This document shows, one piece after another, positions 41,310 to 49,484 of a DNA stretch of 64,000 nucleotides; within the stretch, counting starts at the first letter, position 1; every line of letters starts with the position of its first letter. The position numbers and the translations under genes were made by a program. Location: positions 1 through 64,000 of the forward strand of contig NZ_JAHBYD010000024.1 in assembly GCF_019636135.1 (NCBI RefSeq), read 5' to 3'. Source of the stretch: Phenylobacterium sp. GTDB taxonomy: Bacteria > Pseudomonadota > Alphaproteobacteria > Caulobacterales > Caulobacteraceae. Under the pieces are notes generated by a model. It made no database searches and was not told the DNA's origin. It saw only the letters and a program-made list of their open reading frames with translations.

Positions 41310-42008
41310 ATGAGATTCATCGCAGGCCTCGTGGGCGCGCTGGCGCTCGCCTCGACGGCGCACGCCGTCACCTACGACGCATTCACCAGCTTCGACGGCA
41401 CGCAGGCCGCGGGCGGGTTCCACTATCTCTCGCTGGGCGCCAACCCCGGAGACCCGGCCCATCCGCTGACCGCGCCCGCGGGCGGCTGCATCGTCACGGC
41501 CGACTTCTGCCTGCAGGACGGCGGCGCGCTGCCCGGGGTCTACAAGTCGGACACCACCTTCAGCGAGGGCACCTATACGGTGCCGAACGACCAGTTGCTC
41601 GTGCATCCGGGGGCGACCAACCCGATCGGCATCTTCTTCGTCGCGCCGACCGCGGGCGACTACGACTGGCGGGTGTCGTTCAACATCCTCGACCGGTCGC
41701 CGTCCGGCGTCCTCCTGATCGGCGTCACCAATGCGGGCGGGGGCACATCGTCGATGACCTTCGGCGTGCTCGATTCGACGGTCACGAGCCTCGACCGGAG
41801 CGGCACGATCGCCCTGGCGGCGGGCGAGTTCCTGGCCGTGATCGTGAACCCCTTCGGCAGCTACTCGAACGACTCCACGGGCGTGAACTTCACGGTCTCG
41901 ACCGCCGGCGTGCCCGAGCCGGGCACGTGGGCGCTGATGATCCTGGGCTTCGGCGGGGCCGGCGCGATGCTGCGGCGGCGGCTGCACAGCCTCGGGCCGG
42001 TGGCGTAG
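41310..42008 (+). CDS. PEP-CTERM sorting domain protein
   Basis: The product is 232 residues. A signal peptide (MRFIAGLVGALALASTAHA) is followed by a beta-rich extracytoplasmic part (GIFFVAPTAGDYDWRVSFNILD, SMTFGVLDSTVTSLDRSGTIALA). The C-terminal sorting signal is VPEPGTWALMILGFGGAGAMLRRR: a PEP motif, a hydrophobic span and Arg residues. Such proteins are processed by an exosortase; none is encoded in this window. It is a likely exported or surface polymer-associated protein. It is divergent from the histidine kinase, 198 bp apart, so the two-component pair may regulate it. Confidence 0.9.
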   Translation: MRFIAGLVGALALASTAHAVTYDAFTSFDGTQAAGGFHYLSLGANPGDPAHPLTAPAGGCIVTADFCLQDGGALPGVYKSDTTFSEGTYTVPNDQLLVHPGATNPIGIFFVAPTAGDYDWRVSFNILDRSPSGVLLIGVTNAGGGTSSMTFGVLDSTVTSLDRSGTIALAAGEFLAVIVNPFGSYSNDSTGVNFTVSTAGVPEPGTWALMILGFGGAGAMLRRRLHSLGPVA

Positions 42009-42104
42009 CCGCATCGCCGGTTTGCCTCTGCCCCTGGGTTATGCTTGATCACCTGACGCCGGCCGCGGGCGTGGATCCGTGGCGGCGTCAGGGAGATTGA
42101 GTGG

Positions 42105-43862
42105 ATGTCCGAGACCCAGTTGCCGGCCGGTTGGCCGGCCATGTCGATCCAGCAGGCGCACGCCATGTTGGGCGCGCCTGGGTCGCCCCTGGAGGTCGAG
42201 GAGGTCGACATCCGCGGCATCCCGACCAAGGTCTGGAAGAACCTGCCGCCGTCGATCCGCGCCGTCGTGGAGGCCTCGCGGGCCCACGGCGAGAAGGTCT
42301 TCCTGGTCTACGAGGACGAGCGCGTCACCTTCGAGGCCTTCTACCGCGCCGTCGCCGCCTTCGCGCGTGAGCTGCAGGCGCAGGGCGTCGGCAAGGGCGA
42401 CCGCGTCGCCGTCATCATGCGCAACCTGCCGGAATGGGTGGTGGCCTTCTACGCCGCCGCCTCGGTGGGCGCGGTGGTCACGCCGCTGAACGCCTGGTGG
42501 ACGGGGCCCGAGCTGGAATACGGCCTGACCGACTCCGGGAGCAAGGTCGCGGTCATGGACTACGAGCGCTACCAGCGCCTGGTCGAGCATCTCGGCAATT
42601 GCCCCGACCTGAAGCGCGTCTACGTCAGCCGCACCCGCGACGAGGAACTGGCCCACCCGCAGGTGACCAGGCTGGAGGCGGTGCTGGGCGGCGCCGACGC
42701 CTGGGCCGGCCTGCCGGACCAGGCGATCCCGCCGGTCGAGATCGGCCCCGAGGACGACGCCACCATCTTCTACACCTCCGGCACCACGGGGAAGCCGAAG
42801 GGCGCGCTCGGCACCCAGCGCTCGGTCAACACCAACATCTTCACCGCCGCGGCGGCCGGCGCGCGGGTGTTCCTGCGCAAGGGCGAGGCGCCGCCCGAGC
42901 CGGACCCGAACGCGCCGCAGCGTTCGGCGCTGATCAGCGTGCCGTTCTTCCACGTCACCGGCTGCTTCGCGGTGCTGAACCCGACGCTGTTCTCCGGCGG
43001 CAAGCTGGTGATGATGTTCAAGTGGGACGTGATCCGCGCCTTCGAGCTGATCGAGCGCGAGAGGATCCTGCTGGCCGGCGGCGTGCCCACCATCGCCTGG
43101 CAGTTGATCGAGCACCCGGCGCGGGCCAACTACGACCTGTCGTCGCTGGAGGCGGTGTCGTACGGCGGCGCGCCCTCGGCCCCCGAACTGGTGAAGCGCC
43201 TGCTGGAGGTGTTCCCCAAGTCGCAGCCCGGCCAGGGCTGGGGCATGACCGAGACCTGCGCGGCGGTGACCTCCAACAACGGCGAGGATTACATCAACCG
43301 CCCCGACAGTTGCGGCCCGGCCGCGGCGGTGGCGAAGCTGGAGATCCGCGATCCGGGCGACGGCAAGACGGTGCTCGGCCCGAACGAGGTGGGCGAGCTG
43401 TGGTCGTTCGGCGCGATGAACTGCCGGCTCTACTGGAACAAGCCCGAGGCGACGGCCCAGACCTTCGTCGACGGCTGGGTGCGCACGGGCGACCTGGCGC
43501 GCGTCGACGAGGACGGCTTCTGCTTCATCATCGACCGGGCCAAGGACATGCTGATCCGCGGCGGCGAGAACATCTACTGCGTCGAGGTGGAGAACGTCCT
43601 CTACGACCACCCGGCGGTGATGGACGCCGCCGTCGTGGCCAGGCCGCACCGCACCCTGGGCGAGGAACCCGCCGCCGTGGTGACCCTGAAGCCCGGCGCG
43701 CAGGCGACCGAGGACGAACTGCGGGCCCACGTCGCCTCGCGGCTGGCGGCGTTCAAGGTGCCCGTCGAGGTCCGCTTCTGGCCCGAGACCCTGCCGCGCA
43801 ACCCGAACGGCAAGATCCTGAAGACCGAGCTCAAGAAGCTGTTCCAGGGCGAACCGGCCTAA
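42105..43862 (+). CDS. class I adenylate-forming acyl-CoA synthetase
   Basis: The product is 585 residues. The AMP-binding P-loop FYTSGTTGKPKG lies near residue 222. Later motifs are YGGAPSAPEL, GWGMTETCAAV, the hinge region GWVRTGDLARVDEDGFCFIIDR, and catalytic Lys in LPRNPNGKILK. It activates a fatty or other carboxylic acid to acyl-AMP and then acyl-CoA in the cytoplasm, in line with the acyl-CoA dehydrogenase elsewhere in the window. Chain specificity cannot be told. It is unusually long at the N-terminus, with about 60 residues before the core. Confidence 0.94.
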   Translation: MSETQLPAGWPAMSIQQAHAMLGAPGSPLEVEEVDIRGIPTKVWKNLPPSIRAVVEASRAHGEKVFLVYEDERVTFEAFYRAVAAFARELQAQGVGKGDRVAVIMRNLPEWVVAFYAAASVGAVVTPLNAWWTGPELEYGLTDSGSKVAVMDYERYQRLVEHLGNCPDLKRVYVSRTRDEELAHPQVTRLEAVLGGADAWAGLPDQAIPPVEIGPEDDATIFYTSGTTGKPKGALGTQRSVNTNIFTAAAAGARVFLRKGEAPPEPDPNAPQRSALISVPFFHVTGCFAVLNPTLFSGGKLVMMFKWDVIRAFELIERERILLAGGVPTIAWQLIEHPARANYDLSSLEAVSYGGAPSAPELVKRLLEVFPKSQPGQGWGMTETCAAVTSNNGEDYINRPDSCGPAAAVAKLEIRDPGDGKTVLGPNEVGELWSFGAMNCRLYWNKPEATAQTFVDGWVRTGDLARVDEDGFCFIIDRAKDMLIRGGENIYCVEVENVLYDHPAVMDAAVVARPHRTLGEEPAAVVTLKPGAQATEDELRAHVASRLAAFKVPVEVRFWPETLPRNPNGKILKTELKKLFQGEPA

Positions 43863-43864
43863 CA

Positions 43865-43896
43865 CCGCTCATCCCCGCATGCGCGGGGATGAGCGG
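43865..43896. repeat. 32-bp perfect palindrome, family E
   Basis: The arms CCGCTCATCCCCGC and GCGGGGATGAGCGG surround the self-complementary ATGC. It starts 3 bases after the acyl-CoA synthetase stop. The arm matches the ends of the element at 26725. The following GGTGGTGGAGGGGG resembles the inner part of family C. Confidence 0.8.
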
Positions 43897-43936
43897 ATCA
43901 GGTGGTGGAGGGGGATTGGCGGAGCGGTCTGAACAC

Positions 43937-44665
43937 GTGACGAGGAGCCGCGCCGACGTCCTCCTCGTCGCCCGCGGCGTTTTCGAGAGCCGCGCCAAGG
44001 CCCGCGCGGCCATCGAGGCGGGCGGCGTCACGGCCGACGGCAGGCCGGTCGGCAAGCCTTCTGAGCTGATCGCCGACGACGCCGTGATCGAGGCCACGCC
44101 GGCGCACCCCTGGGTCGGCCGGGGCGCGCTGAAGCTGGTCCACGCGCTGGACATCTGGGACATCGCCGTCGCGGGCAAGGTCGTGCTGGACGTCGGCGCC
44201 TCCACCGGCGGCTTCACCGAGGTCTGCCTCAGCCGCGGGGTCGCCAAGGTCTACGCCGTCGACGTCGGCCACGGGCAGTTGCACCCGAAGGTCGCCGCCG
44301 ACCCGCGGGTCGTGAACCTGGAGGCCACCGACGCCCGCGACCTGACGCCGGAGCTGGTCCCGGAGGCGCCGGACCTGATCGTCACTGACGTCAGCTTCAT
44401 CTCGCTCGCCAAGGCGCTGCCCGCGGCCTTGGCGCTCGCGCGGCCCGCCGTGACCCTGGTTGCGCTGGTGAAGCCGCAGTTCGAGGTCGGCCCCGAGCGG
44501 GTGGGGAAGGGCGGCCTCGTCACCGATCCCGCGGCCCGCGCCGACGCGCTGCAGGGCGCCATGACGTTCCTGGCGGCGAAGGCCTGGACCGTGCGCGCCA
44601 CGACCGACAGCCCCATCGAGGGCGGCGACGGCAACCGGGAGTTCCTGCTCTGGGCGACCCGCTAG
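43937..44665 (+). CDS. tlyA: TlyA family rRNA 2'-O-methyltransferase
   Basis: The product is 242 residues starting at GTG. An S4 RNA-binding domain (SRADVLLVARGVFESRAKARAAIEAGGV) is followed by an FtsJ/RrmJ-fold methyltransferase with motif I VLDVGASTGGFTE, DVGHGQLHPKV and IVTDVSFISLAKALP. The Lys in ALVKPQFE and Glu in GDGNREFLLW complete the K-D-K-E set. It methylates ribose in 16S and/or 23S rRNA. The start is fixed by the S4 domain; a ribosome site GGAG is about 12 bases upstream. Confidence 0.92.
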   Translation: MTRSRADVLLVARGVFESRAKARAAIEAGGVTADGRPVGKPSELIADDAVIEATPAHPWVGRGALKLVHALDIWDIAVAGKVVLDVGASTGGFTEVCLSRGVAKVYAVDVGHGQLHPKVAADPRVVNLEATDARDLTPELVPEAPDLIVTDVSFISLAKALPAALALARPAVTLVALVKPQFEVGPERVGKGGLVTDPAARADALQGAMTFLAAKAWTVRATTDSPIEGGDGNREFLLWATR

Positions 44666-44728
44666 AGCATCGTGCCGAAAAGTGGCGGCCGGTTTTCGGC
44701 GAAAACGATGCGAAATCAAAAATCTAGA
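44665..44728. repeat. alphaproteobacterial intergenic palindromic repeat
   Basis: The sequence GAGCATCGTGCCGAAAAGTG, then CCGGTTTTCGGCGAAAACGATGC and AAATCAAAAATCTAGAGC, is the type of short palindromic repeat widespread between genes in Caulobacter, rhizobia and relatives. It begins at the tlyA stop. Confidence 0.75.
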
Positions 44729-44767
44729 GCCCGGTGCGTGATTCCCGAATCACGCACCGGGCTCTAG
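44724..44767. repeat. perfect 21-bp inverted repeat
   Basis: The arms beginning CTAGAGCCCGGTGCGTGA pair perfectly with their complement around a 2-base centre (44745-44746). This is one of the strongest hairpins in the window. It shares CTAGAGC with the end of the neighbouring repeat. It lacks a T tract; it may be a remnant of two joined repeat ends. Confidence 0.85.
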
Positions 44768-44788
44768 CTGTGCGCCATCTCCATCGCT

Positions 44789-44913
44789 CGTCATCCCCCG
44801 GCTTGTCCGGGGGACCCATTGCGCTGGGCGCTTCAGGACCTGCGCAGCGTCGACGCCGCCGATCATCACGAACGCACAGCCCAATGGGTGGCCCGGACGG
44901 GCCGGGCCATGCC
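44789..44913. repeat. dispersed palindromic repeat, family B, copy 2
   Basis: Inverted copy of 22985-23112, with matching outer (GTCATCCCCCGGCTTGTCCGG) and inner (ACCCATTGCGCTG / CAGCCCAATGGGT) arms and a diverged centre. Non-coding. With the alphaproteobacterial repeat, the hairpin and the terminator it fills the 339-bp gap between tlyA and the glycine-zipper gene; I see no gene there. Confidence 0.8.
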
Positions 44914-44945
44914 GTGCTTATTCTTCAGCGAGTTGATTGGGTCCC

Positions 44946-44980
44946 AAAGAAAAGGGCCGCCCCGATACGCAGGACGGCCC
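44946..44980 (-). terminator. intrinsic terminator of glycine-zipper gene
   Basis: Read on the minus strand, GGGCCG pairs with CGGCCC around a 15-base loop that can extend the stem, followed by TTTTCTTTG. It lies 25 bp beyond the stop of the gene at 45005. Confidence 0.7.
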
Positions 44981-45004
44981 GAGGGTACTCGACTTGAAGC
45001 GGGT

Positions 45005-45592
45005 TCAGTCGACGACCGCGTACCTGCCGGTCGCGTCGCGGCACACGCGGACGAAGCGGGTCTGGGTGCGGCCGTCGGGCATGTAGATCGGGCTCTCGGC
45101 CAGGGTGCAGCCGTCGGCGCCTGGACCGCGGTCGGCGGCCACGGGGCGCTCGTCCGCCCACGGGTCGGTGCGGGCGTCGCGCTCGGCGCGCGCGGCGTAG
45201 GCGTCGCGGTCGTAGTAGCTGCCGGCGCTGGGCGCGGGCGGCGGGGGCGGCGGCGCGGAGGCGGTCGTGTAGCCCGTCCCCGTGCAGGCGGCGGTCTTGT
45301 TGCCGACCACGCCGCCGGCGATGGCGCCCAGCAGGCCGCCCAGCAGGGCGCCTTCGGTGCGCGCGTTGCGGGCCGCGGCGTTCGAGCCGATCACGGCGCC
45401 CATGCCGCCGCCGATCAGCGCGCCGGCCGTGCCGCGCTGGTTCGCGTCGCGGCGGCAGGGATCGTAGTTGTAGCCCGGCGAGCCGGGGCCGTTGGCCGAG
45501 ATCGGATACGACTGCGCCTGGGCCGCGCCCGCGGCGAGAGCCAGAGCGAAGGCGGCGGCGCCGGCCTTGCCGATGGCGACACGCTTGGTCAT
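45005..45592 (-). CDS. glycine-zipper 2TM domain protein, exported
   Basis: The product is 195 residues. A signal peptide (GKAGAAAFALALAAGAAQAQ) is followed by a glycine-zipper pair (GTAGALIGGGMGAVIGSNAA, then GALLGGLLGAIAGGVVGN), as in the Rickettsia 17-kDa antigen group. A Pro-rich linker and a small C-terminal domain (CTLAESPIYMPDGRTQTRFVRVCRDATGRYAVVD) end it. It probably lies in the outer membrane or periplasm; the role is unknown. Confidence 0.85.
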   Translation of the reverse strand: MTKRVAIGKAGAAAFALALAAGAAQAQSYPISANGPGSPGYNYDPCRRDANQRGTAGALIGGGMGAVIGSNAAARNARTEGALLGGLLGAIAGGVVGNKTAACTGTGYTTASAPPPPPPAPSAGSYYDRDAYAARAERDARTDPWADERPVAADRGPGADGCTLAESPIYMPDGRTQTRFVRVCRDATGRYAVVD

Positions 45593-45735
45593 TGGGTATC
45601 CCTCAAATCGAGTGCTTGCGCGTCCTTACGGCGACGCTTGCCCGGAAGATGCGCCGCCCAACCTGAACGGCGCTTAAGAAAGTCGTTCATGTTCGTTCAC
45701 GTGAGCTTAACCGCGGCGCCGGTCATGGAGCGGAT

Positions 45736-47040
45736 ATGAGATCGCCGAAGCGCCGCGTTCAGGGCCGTCCCGATCCGCGGCCCCCGCCGGGCCCGCCGGC
45801 CGAGTTCACAATCGACGCCGTGGGCGGGGAGGGCGACGGCGTGGCCGCCTCGGACCGGGGCGGTCCGGTCTTCATCCCGTTCACCCTGCCGTGTGAGCGC
45901 GTCGTGGCGAAGGGGTCGGGCGACCGGCGCGAGCTGGTGGAGGTGCTGGAGGCCAGCGCCGAGCGCGTGCCGCCGCCGTGCCCGCACGTCTTCGCCTGCG
46001 GCGGCTGCGCCCTGCAGCACTGGGCGCACGGCCCCTACCTCGCCTGGAAGGTCGAGCGCCTGCGCGGCACGCTGGCGCGCCAGCACATCGAGACCGAGAT
46101 CCTGCCGGCCTTCGCCGCCGGCCCCGGCACGCGCCGCCGCGTCGGCCTGCACGCCCGCAAGGGGACCGCCGAAGCCGCGCGCCTGGGCTACAAGGCGCGC
46201 AGGTCCTGGGACCTGGTCGACATCGCCGTCTGCCCGATCGCCGACCCGTGCATCGAGGCCGCGATCCCGGCGCTGAAGCGTCTTGCCGCGCCGCTGTTCG
46301 AGCATCCGAAGTCGGCGCCCACCCTGCACGTCACGCTCACCGACACCGGCCTCGACATCGATATCACCGGCGTCGAGGCCCGGAGCGGCGGCCTCTCCGC
46401 CGACGCCCGCTCGCAGCTCGCCGAGCAGGCGGCCGCCGCCGACCTGGCCCGCGTGACCCTCGCCGGCGAGATGGCCTACCTGGCCCGCCAGCCGACGGTG
46501 CGCCTGGGCCCGGCCCGCGTCGCGCTGCCCGCCGGCGCCTTCCTGCAGGCTACGCCCGGCGCCGAGGCCGCCATGACCGCCTTCGTGGGCGAGGCCGCCG
46601 CCGGCGCCTCCCGCATCGCCGACCTCTACTGCGGCGTCGGCACCTTCACCTTCCGCCTGGCCGAGATCGCGCCGGTCTACGCCGCCGACTTCGGGCCCGG
46701 AGCCGTAGGCGCGCTCACCGCCGCCCTCGCCACCGCGCCGGGCCTCAAGGGCGTCACCGCCGAGGCCCGCGACCTCGTCCGCCGCCCCATGCTCTCCGAC
46801 GAGCTGAGGAAGGTCGACGTCGCCGTCTTCGACCCGCCCCGCGCCGGCGCCGCCGAACAGGCCGCCGAGCTCGCCCGGTCCGCCGTCCCCCGCGTCATCG
46901 GCGTCTCCTGCAACCCCGCCACCTTCGCCCGCGACGCCCGCACCCTCATCGACGCCGGCTTCACCCTGGAACGCGTCCTGCCCGTCGACCAGTTCCTCTG
47001 GTCGCCCCACGTGGAGCTGGTGGGGGTGTTCAACCGGTAG
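45736..47040 (+). CDS. TrmA/RlmD-family RNA (uracil-C5) methyltransferase
   Basis: The product is 434 residues. An N-terminal TRAM-like part (FTIDAVGGEGDGVAAS...VFIPFTLPCERV) is followed by a [4Fe-4S] cluster pattern with Cys 82, 88 and 91 (PCPHVFACGGC) and a fourth in AVCPIADPC. The SAM motif is DLYCGVGTFTF, and the catalytic part DPPRAGA...VSCNPATFARD carries the nucleophilic Cys. It forms m5U in rRNA or tRNA. RlmC/RlmD/TrmA cannot be separated by eye, so I leave the symbol empty. The stop overlaps the DUF559 ORF end. Confidence 0.92.
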   Translation: MRSPKRRVQGRPDPRPPPGPPAEFTIDAVGGEGDGVAASDRGGPVFIPFTLPCERVVAKGSGDRRELVEVLEASAERVPPPCPHVFACGGCALQHWAHGPYLAWKVERLRGTLARQHIETEILPAFAAGPGTRRRVGLHARKGTAEAARLGYKARRSWDLVDIAVCPIADPCIEAAIPALKRLAAPLFEHPKSAPTLHVTLTDTGLDIDITGVEARSGGLSADARSQLAEQAAAADLARVTLAGEMAYLARQPTVRLGPARVALPAGAFLQATPGAEAAMTAFVGEAAAGASRIADLYCGVGTFTFRLAEIAPVYAADFGPGAVGALTAALATAPGLKGVTAEARDLVRRPMLSDELRKVDVAVFDPPRAGAAEQAAELARSAVPRVIGVSCNPATFARDARTLIDAGFTLERVLPVDQFLWSPHVELVGVFNR

Positions 47041-47458
47041 CCGACGCCCCAAGTTCCTCCCCCGCGTCAGCGGGGGAGGGGGACCACGAAGTGGTGGAGG
47101 GGGCGCTGCGGCGTCTCGCGAGCTCGATCAGCGAACTCGCAATCATGGTCGCGTCGTCCAGCACTCCCGTCGCGGAGACGCGAACCGTCGTGATCCCGTG
47201 CGCGCGAAGAAGGGCGTCTCGTCGCGAATCTCTTTGCGGCTGGTCGCCGAACGCGTGACTGCCGCCATCGACCTCGACGCACAGTTTCGCCCGGGAACAA
47301 TAGAAGTCCAGAACATACGGCCCGAACGGATGCTGCCTCCGGAAGGTCGGTTTGCCGGGCTCCCGACCTCTCAGCGCCGTCCAGAGGATCACCTCCGGGA
47401 GTGTCATTTTCCGGCGAAGCTGTCGTGCCCGCTTAACGGCATTGCTCGTGACTCTCAT
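47030..47458 (-). CDS. DUF559 (Vsr-like PD-(D/E)XK) endonuclease
   Basis: The product is 142 residues. The DUF559 core is clear: MTLPEVILWTALRGREPGKPTFRRQHPFGPYVLDFYCSRAKLCVEVDGGSHA with catalytic-looking E, D and E-V-D residues. Then comes RRDALLRAHGITTVRVSATGVLDD. The fold is related to very-short-patch repair nucleases. The last ~25 residues are translated from the left inverted repeat and run out into the methyltransferase end, so they are probably not part of the fold. The ribosome site CTGGAG lies at the inner edge of the right repeat. The whole gene is enclosed by 56-58 bp inverted repeats. Confidence 0.9.
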   Translation of the reverse strand: MRVTSNAVKRARQLRRKMTLPEVILWTALRGREPGKPTFRRQHPFGPYVLDFYCSRAKLCVEVDGGSHAFGDQPQRDSRRDALLRAHGITTVRVSATGVLDDATMIASSLIELARRRSAPSTTSWSPSPADAGEELGASATG

Positions 47459-47522
47459 GATGTCTCCAGCGCCCCCTCCACCACTTCGTGGTCCCCCTCC
47501 CCCGCGGGCGGGGGAGGAACTT
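47051..47522. mobile_element. DUF559 gene unit bounded by 56/58-bp inverted repeats
   Basis: The left end (47051-47108) and right end (47467-47522) are near-perfect inverted complements. Each contains a hairpin CCTCCCCCGC-loop-GCGGGGGAGG followed by a second hairpin ACCACGAAGTGGT and AGGGGGCGCTG. The only difference is the loop of the first hairpin (GTCA against CC), so the stem is conserved and the loop varies. One nuclease gene fills the inside. I see no target-site duplication. The structure resembles a repeat-borne gene unit such as REP-associated transposase systems; mobility is inferred. Confidence 0.6.
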
Positions 47523-47531
47523 CGTCGTCGC

Positions 47532-48626
47532 TTACTCTTGGAACAGGTCCATCTGGCCGCCGGGCTTGGGCGGGACGCGGAAGCGGGCGGTGGAGAGCGT
47601 CCCCCAGCCCTGGTCGAGGCCGTAGCGCTTCCTGGCGGCGGCGAAGCGGGCGGCCATCAGGTCGCCGATGGGACCCTGGCCCCGCATGCGGCTGCCCCAC
47701 GCATCGTCGTAGTCCTTGCCGCCGCGCATCTGGCGCACCAGCGACATCACCCGCCGCGCCCGGTCGGGATGGTCGCTCTCCAGCCACTCGCGGAACAGGT
47801 CCTTGATCTCGCGCGGCAGCCGCAACGCCACATAGCCCGCGCCCGACGCCCCGGCCGCCGCGGCGCGCTCCAGCACTGCCTCCATCTCGTGGTCGTTGAG
47901 GCCCGGGATGCAGGGGGCGAACATCACGCTCACCGGCACGCCGGCCCGCGTCAGCCGCCGGATCGCGTCGATCCGCCTCTCGGGCGTGGCGGCGCGGGGC
48001 TCCATCGAGCGCGCCAGCCGGCGGTCCAGCGTGGTCACCGAGATCGCCACCCGCGTCAGCTCCAGCCGCGCCGCCTGCGCCAGCAGGTCCAGGTCGCGCA
48101 CGATCAGCGCCGACTTGGTGATCACCGAGAAGGGATGCCGGAACGCGACCAGCACCTCGATCACCCCGCGCGTGATCCGCAGCCTGCGCTCCTGCGGCTG
48201 GTAGGGGTCGGTGTTGCCGCCGATGTGGATGAACTCGGGCCTGTACGACGCCTTCGACAGCTCCTTCTCCAGCAGCCGCGCCGCCTCGGGCTTGAAGAAC
48301 AGCCTGGACTCGAAGTCGAGGCCTGGCGACAGCCCCATGTAGGCGTGCGCCGGCCGCGCGTAGCAGTAGATGCAGCCGTGCTCGCAGCCGCGGTAGGGGT
48401 TGATCGACGCCGAGAAGCCGATGTCGGGGCTGTCGTTCCGGCTGATGATCACCTTGGCCTTCTCGGGCGTCAGGGTGGTCTGCAGCTTCGCAGGCTCCGG
48501 ATCGTCCGGCGTCCACCCGTCGTCGAACGCCTCGCGCTGCTCAGCCTCGTAGCGCCCGCTCGCGTTCGACCGCGCGCCGCGCCCGCGCATGGCCTTGGGG
48601 ATCTGCGAGGTGAAGCCGCTGGACAT
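47532..48626 (-). CDS. PA0069-type radical SAM protein
   Basis: The product is 364 residues. The radical SAM cysteines are in NPYRGCEHGCIYCYARPAHAY (C-x3-C-x2-C), preceded by ISRNDSPDIGFSASI. Later motifs include FIHIGGNTDPYQPQE and FAPCIPGLNDHEM. It belongs to the SplB-like/Rv2578c-like radical SAM family, whose substrate is not known to me. It binds a [4Fe-4S] cluster and SAM in the cytoplasm. It is separated by 9 bp from the DUF559 unit, whose insertion lies just past its stop. Confidence 0.9.
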   Translation of the reverse strand: MSSGFTSQIPKAMRGRGARSNASGRYEAEQREAFDDGWTPDDPEPAKLQTTLTPEKAKVIISRNDSPDIGFSASINPYRGCEHGCIYCYARPAHAYMGLSPGLDFESRLFFKPEAARLLEKELSKASYRPEFIHIGGNTDPYQPQERRLRITRGVIEVLVAFRHPFSVITKSALIVRDLDLLAQAARLELTRVAISVTTLDRRLARSMEPRAATPERRIDAIRRLTRAGVPVSVMFAPCIPGLNDHEMEAVLERAAAAGASGAGYVALRLPREIKDLFREWLESDHPDRARRVMSLVRQMRGGKDYDDAWGSRMRGQGPIGDLMAARFAAARKRYGLDQGWGTLSTARFRVPPKPGGQMDLFQE

Positions 48627-48710
48627 GCCGGCACGCTAGCGTCTCAACTGAAACAAAACAAGAACATTTGAGCTTGTGGCCAGCCCCGCGCCGGGCTACG
48701 CAGGGCCGAC

Positions 48711-49448
48711 ATGCGCGCTATCGACGCCAAGCACTACTGGATCGCCGCGGACTTCATCCGGGGCGACGGCTGGGACCCCGGCGCCTATCCGTTCAACCTG
48801 CCCGTGGTGCGCGACCTCCACACGCTGAAGTTCCACCCGAAGGTCACGTTCCTCGTCGGCGAGAACGGCTCGGGCAAGTCGACGCTGATCGAGGCCCTGG
48901 CCATGGCCTGGGGCTTCAACCCCGAAGGCGGCACGCGGAACTTCAACTTCGAGACGCGCGCCTCGCACTCGTCGCTGAACCGGTTCGTCCGGCCGGTGCG
49001 CTCCACGCTCAGGCCCATCGACGGCTACTTCCTCCGCGCCGAGTCGCACTTCAACGTCGCCACCCAGATCGACGAACTGGGCGTGACGGACAGCTACGGC
49101 GGCGTCTCGCTGCACGAGCAGTCGCACGGCGAGTCGTTCTTCGCCCTGATCGACAACCGCTTCAAGGGCGACGGCCTCTACATCATGGACGAGCCCGAGG
49201 CGGCGCTGTCGCCCAACCGCCAGCTCAGCTTCCTCGTCCGCCTGCACGAACTGATCATGGCGCGGTCGCAGTTCATCATCGCCACCCACTCGCCGATCAT
49301 CCTGGGCTACCCGGACGCGTGGATCTACCAGACCGGCCCGAACGGCCTCGAACGGGTGGCCTACGAGGATACGGACCATGTGCGGGTCACGCGCAGCTTC
49401 CTCAACCATCGGCAGACCCTGCTCGATACGCTGCTCGCCGACGACTGA
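48711..49448 (+). CDS. AAA-type ATPase (COG3910-like, RecF/SMC-related)
   Basis: The product is 245 residues. Walker A is GENGSGKST near residue 51. Then come an ABC-like signature region LHEQSHGESFFAL, Walker B GLYIMDEPEAALS, and the switch histidine in IIATHSPII. No coiled-coil insertion is present, so this is a minimal head domain. Such proteins are widely distributed and poorly characterised. Their partners include nucleases in defence systems, but no such partner is adjacent here. It is divergent from the radical SAM gene by 84 bp. Confidence 0.88.
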   Translation: MRAIDAKHYWIAADFIRGDGWDPGAYPFNLPVVRDLHTLKFHPKVTFLVGENGSGKSTLIEALAMAWGFNPEGGTRNFNFETRASHSSLNRFVRPVRSTLRPIDGYFLRAESHFNVATQIDELGVTDSYGGVSLHEQSHGESFFALIDNRFKGDGLYIMDEPEAALSPNRQLSFLVRLHELIMARSQFIIATHSPIILGYPDAWIYQTGPNGLERVAYEDTDHVRVTRSFLNHRQTLLDTLLADD

Positions 49449-49484
49449 GCTTGCCGAAGCGCCGGCGGCGGGCGAAGCACGGCC

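Noticed and set aside
43865..44767. Possible CRISPR array from repeated palindromes
   Set aside because: The palindromes differ in sequence and spacing, and no regular repeat-spacer pattern or cas gene exists in the window.
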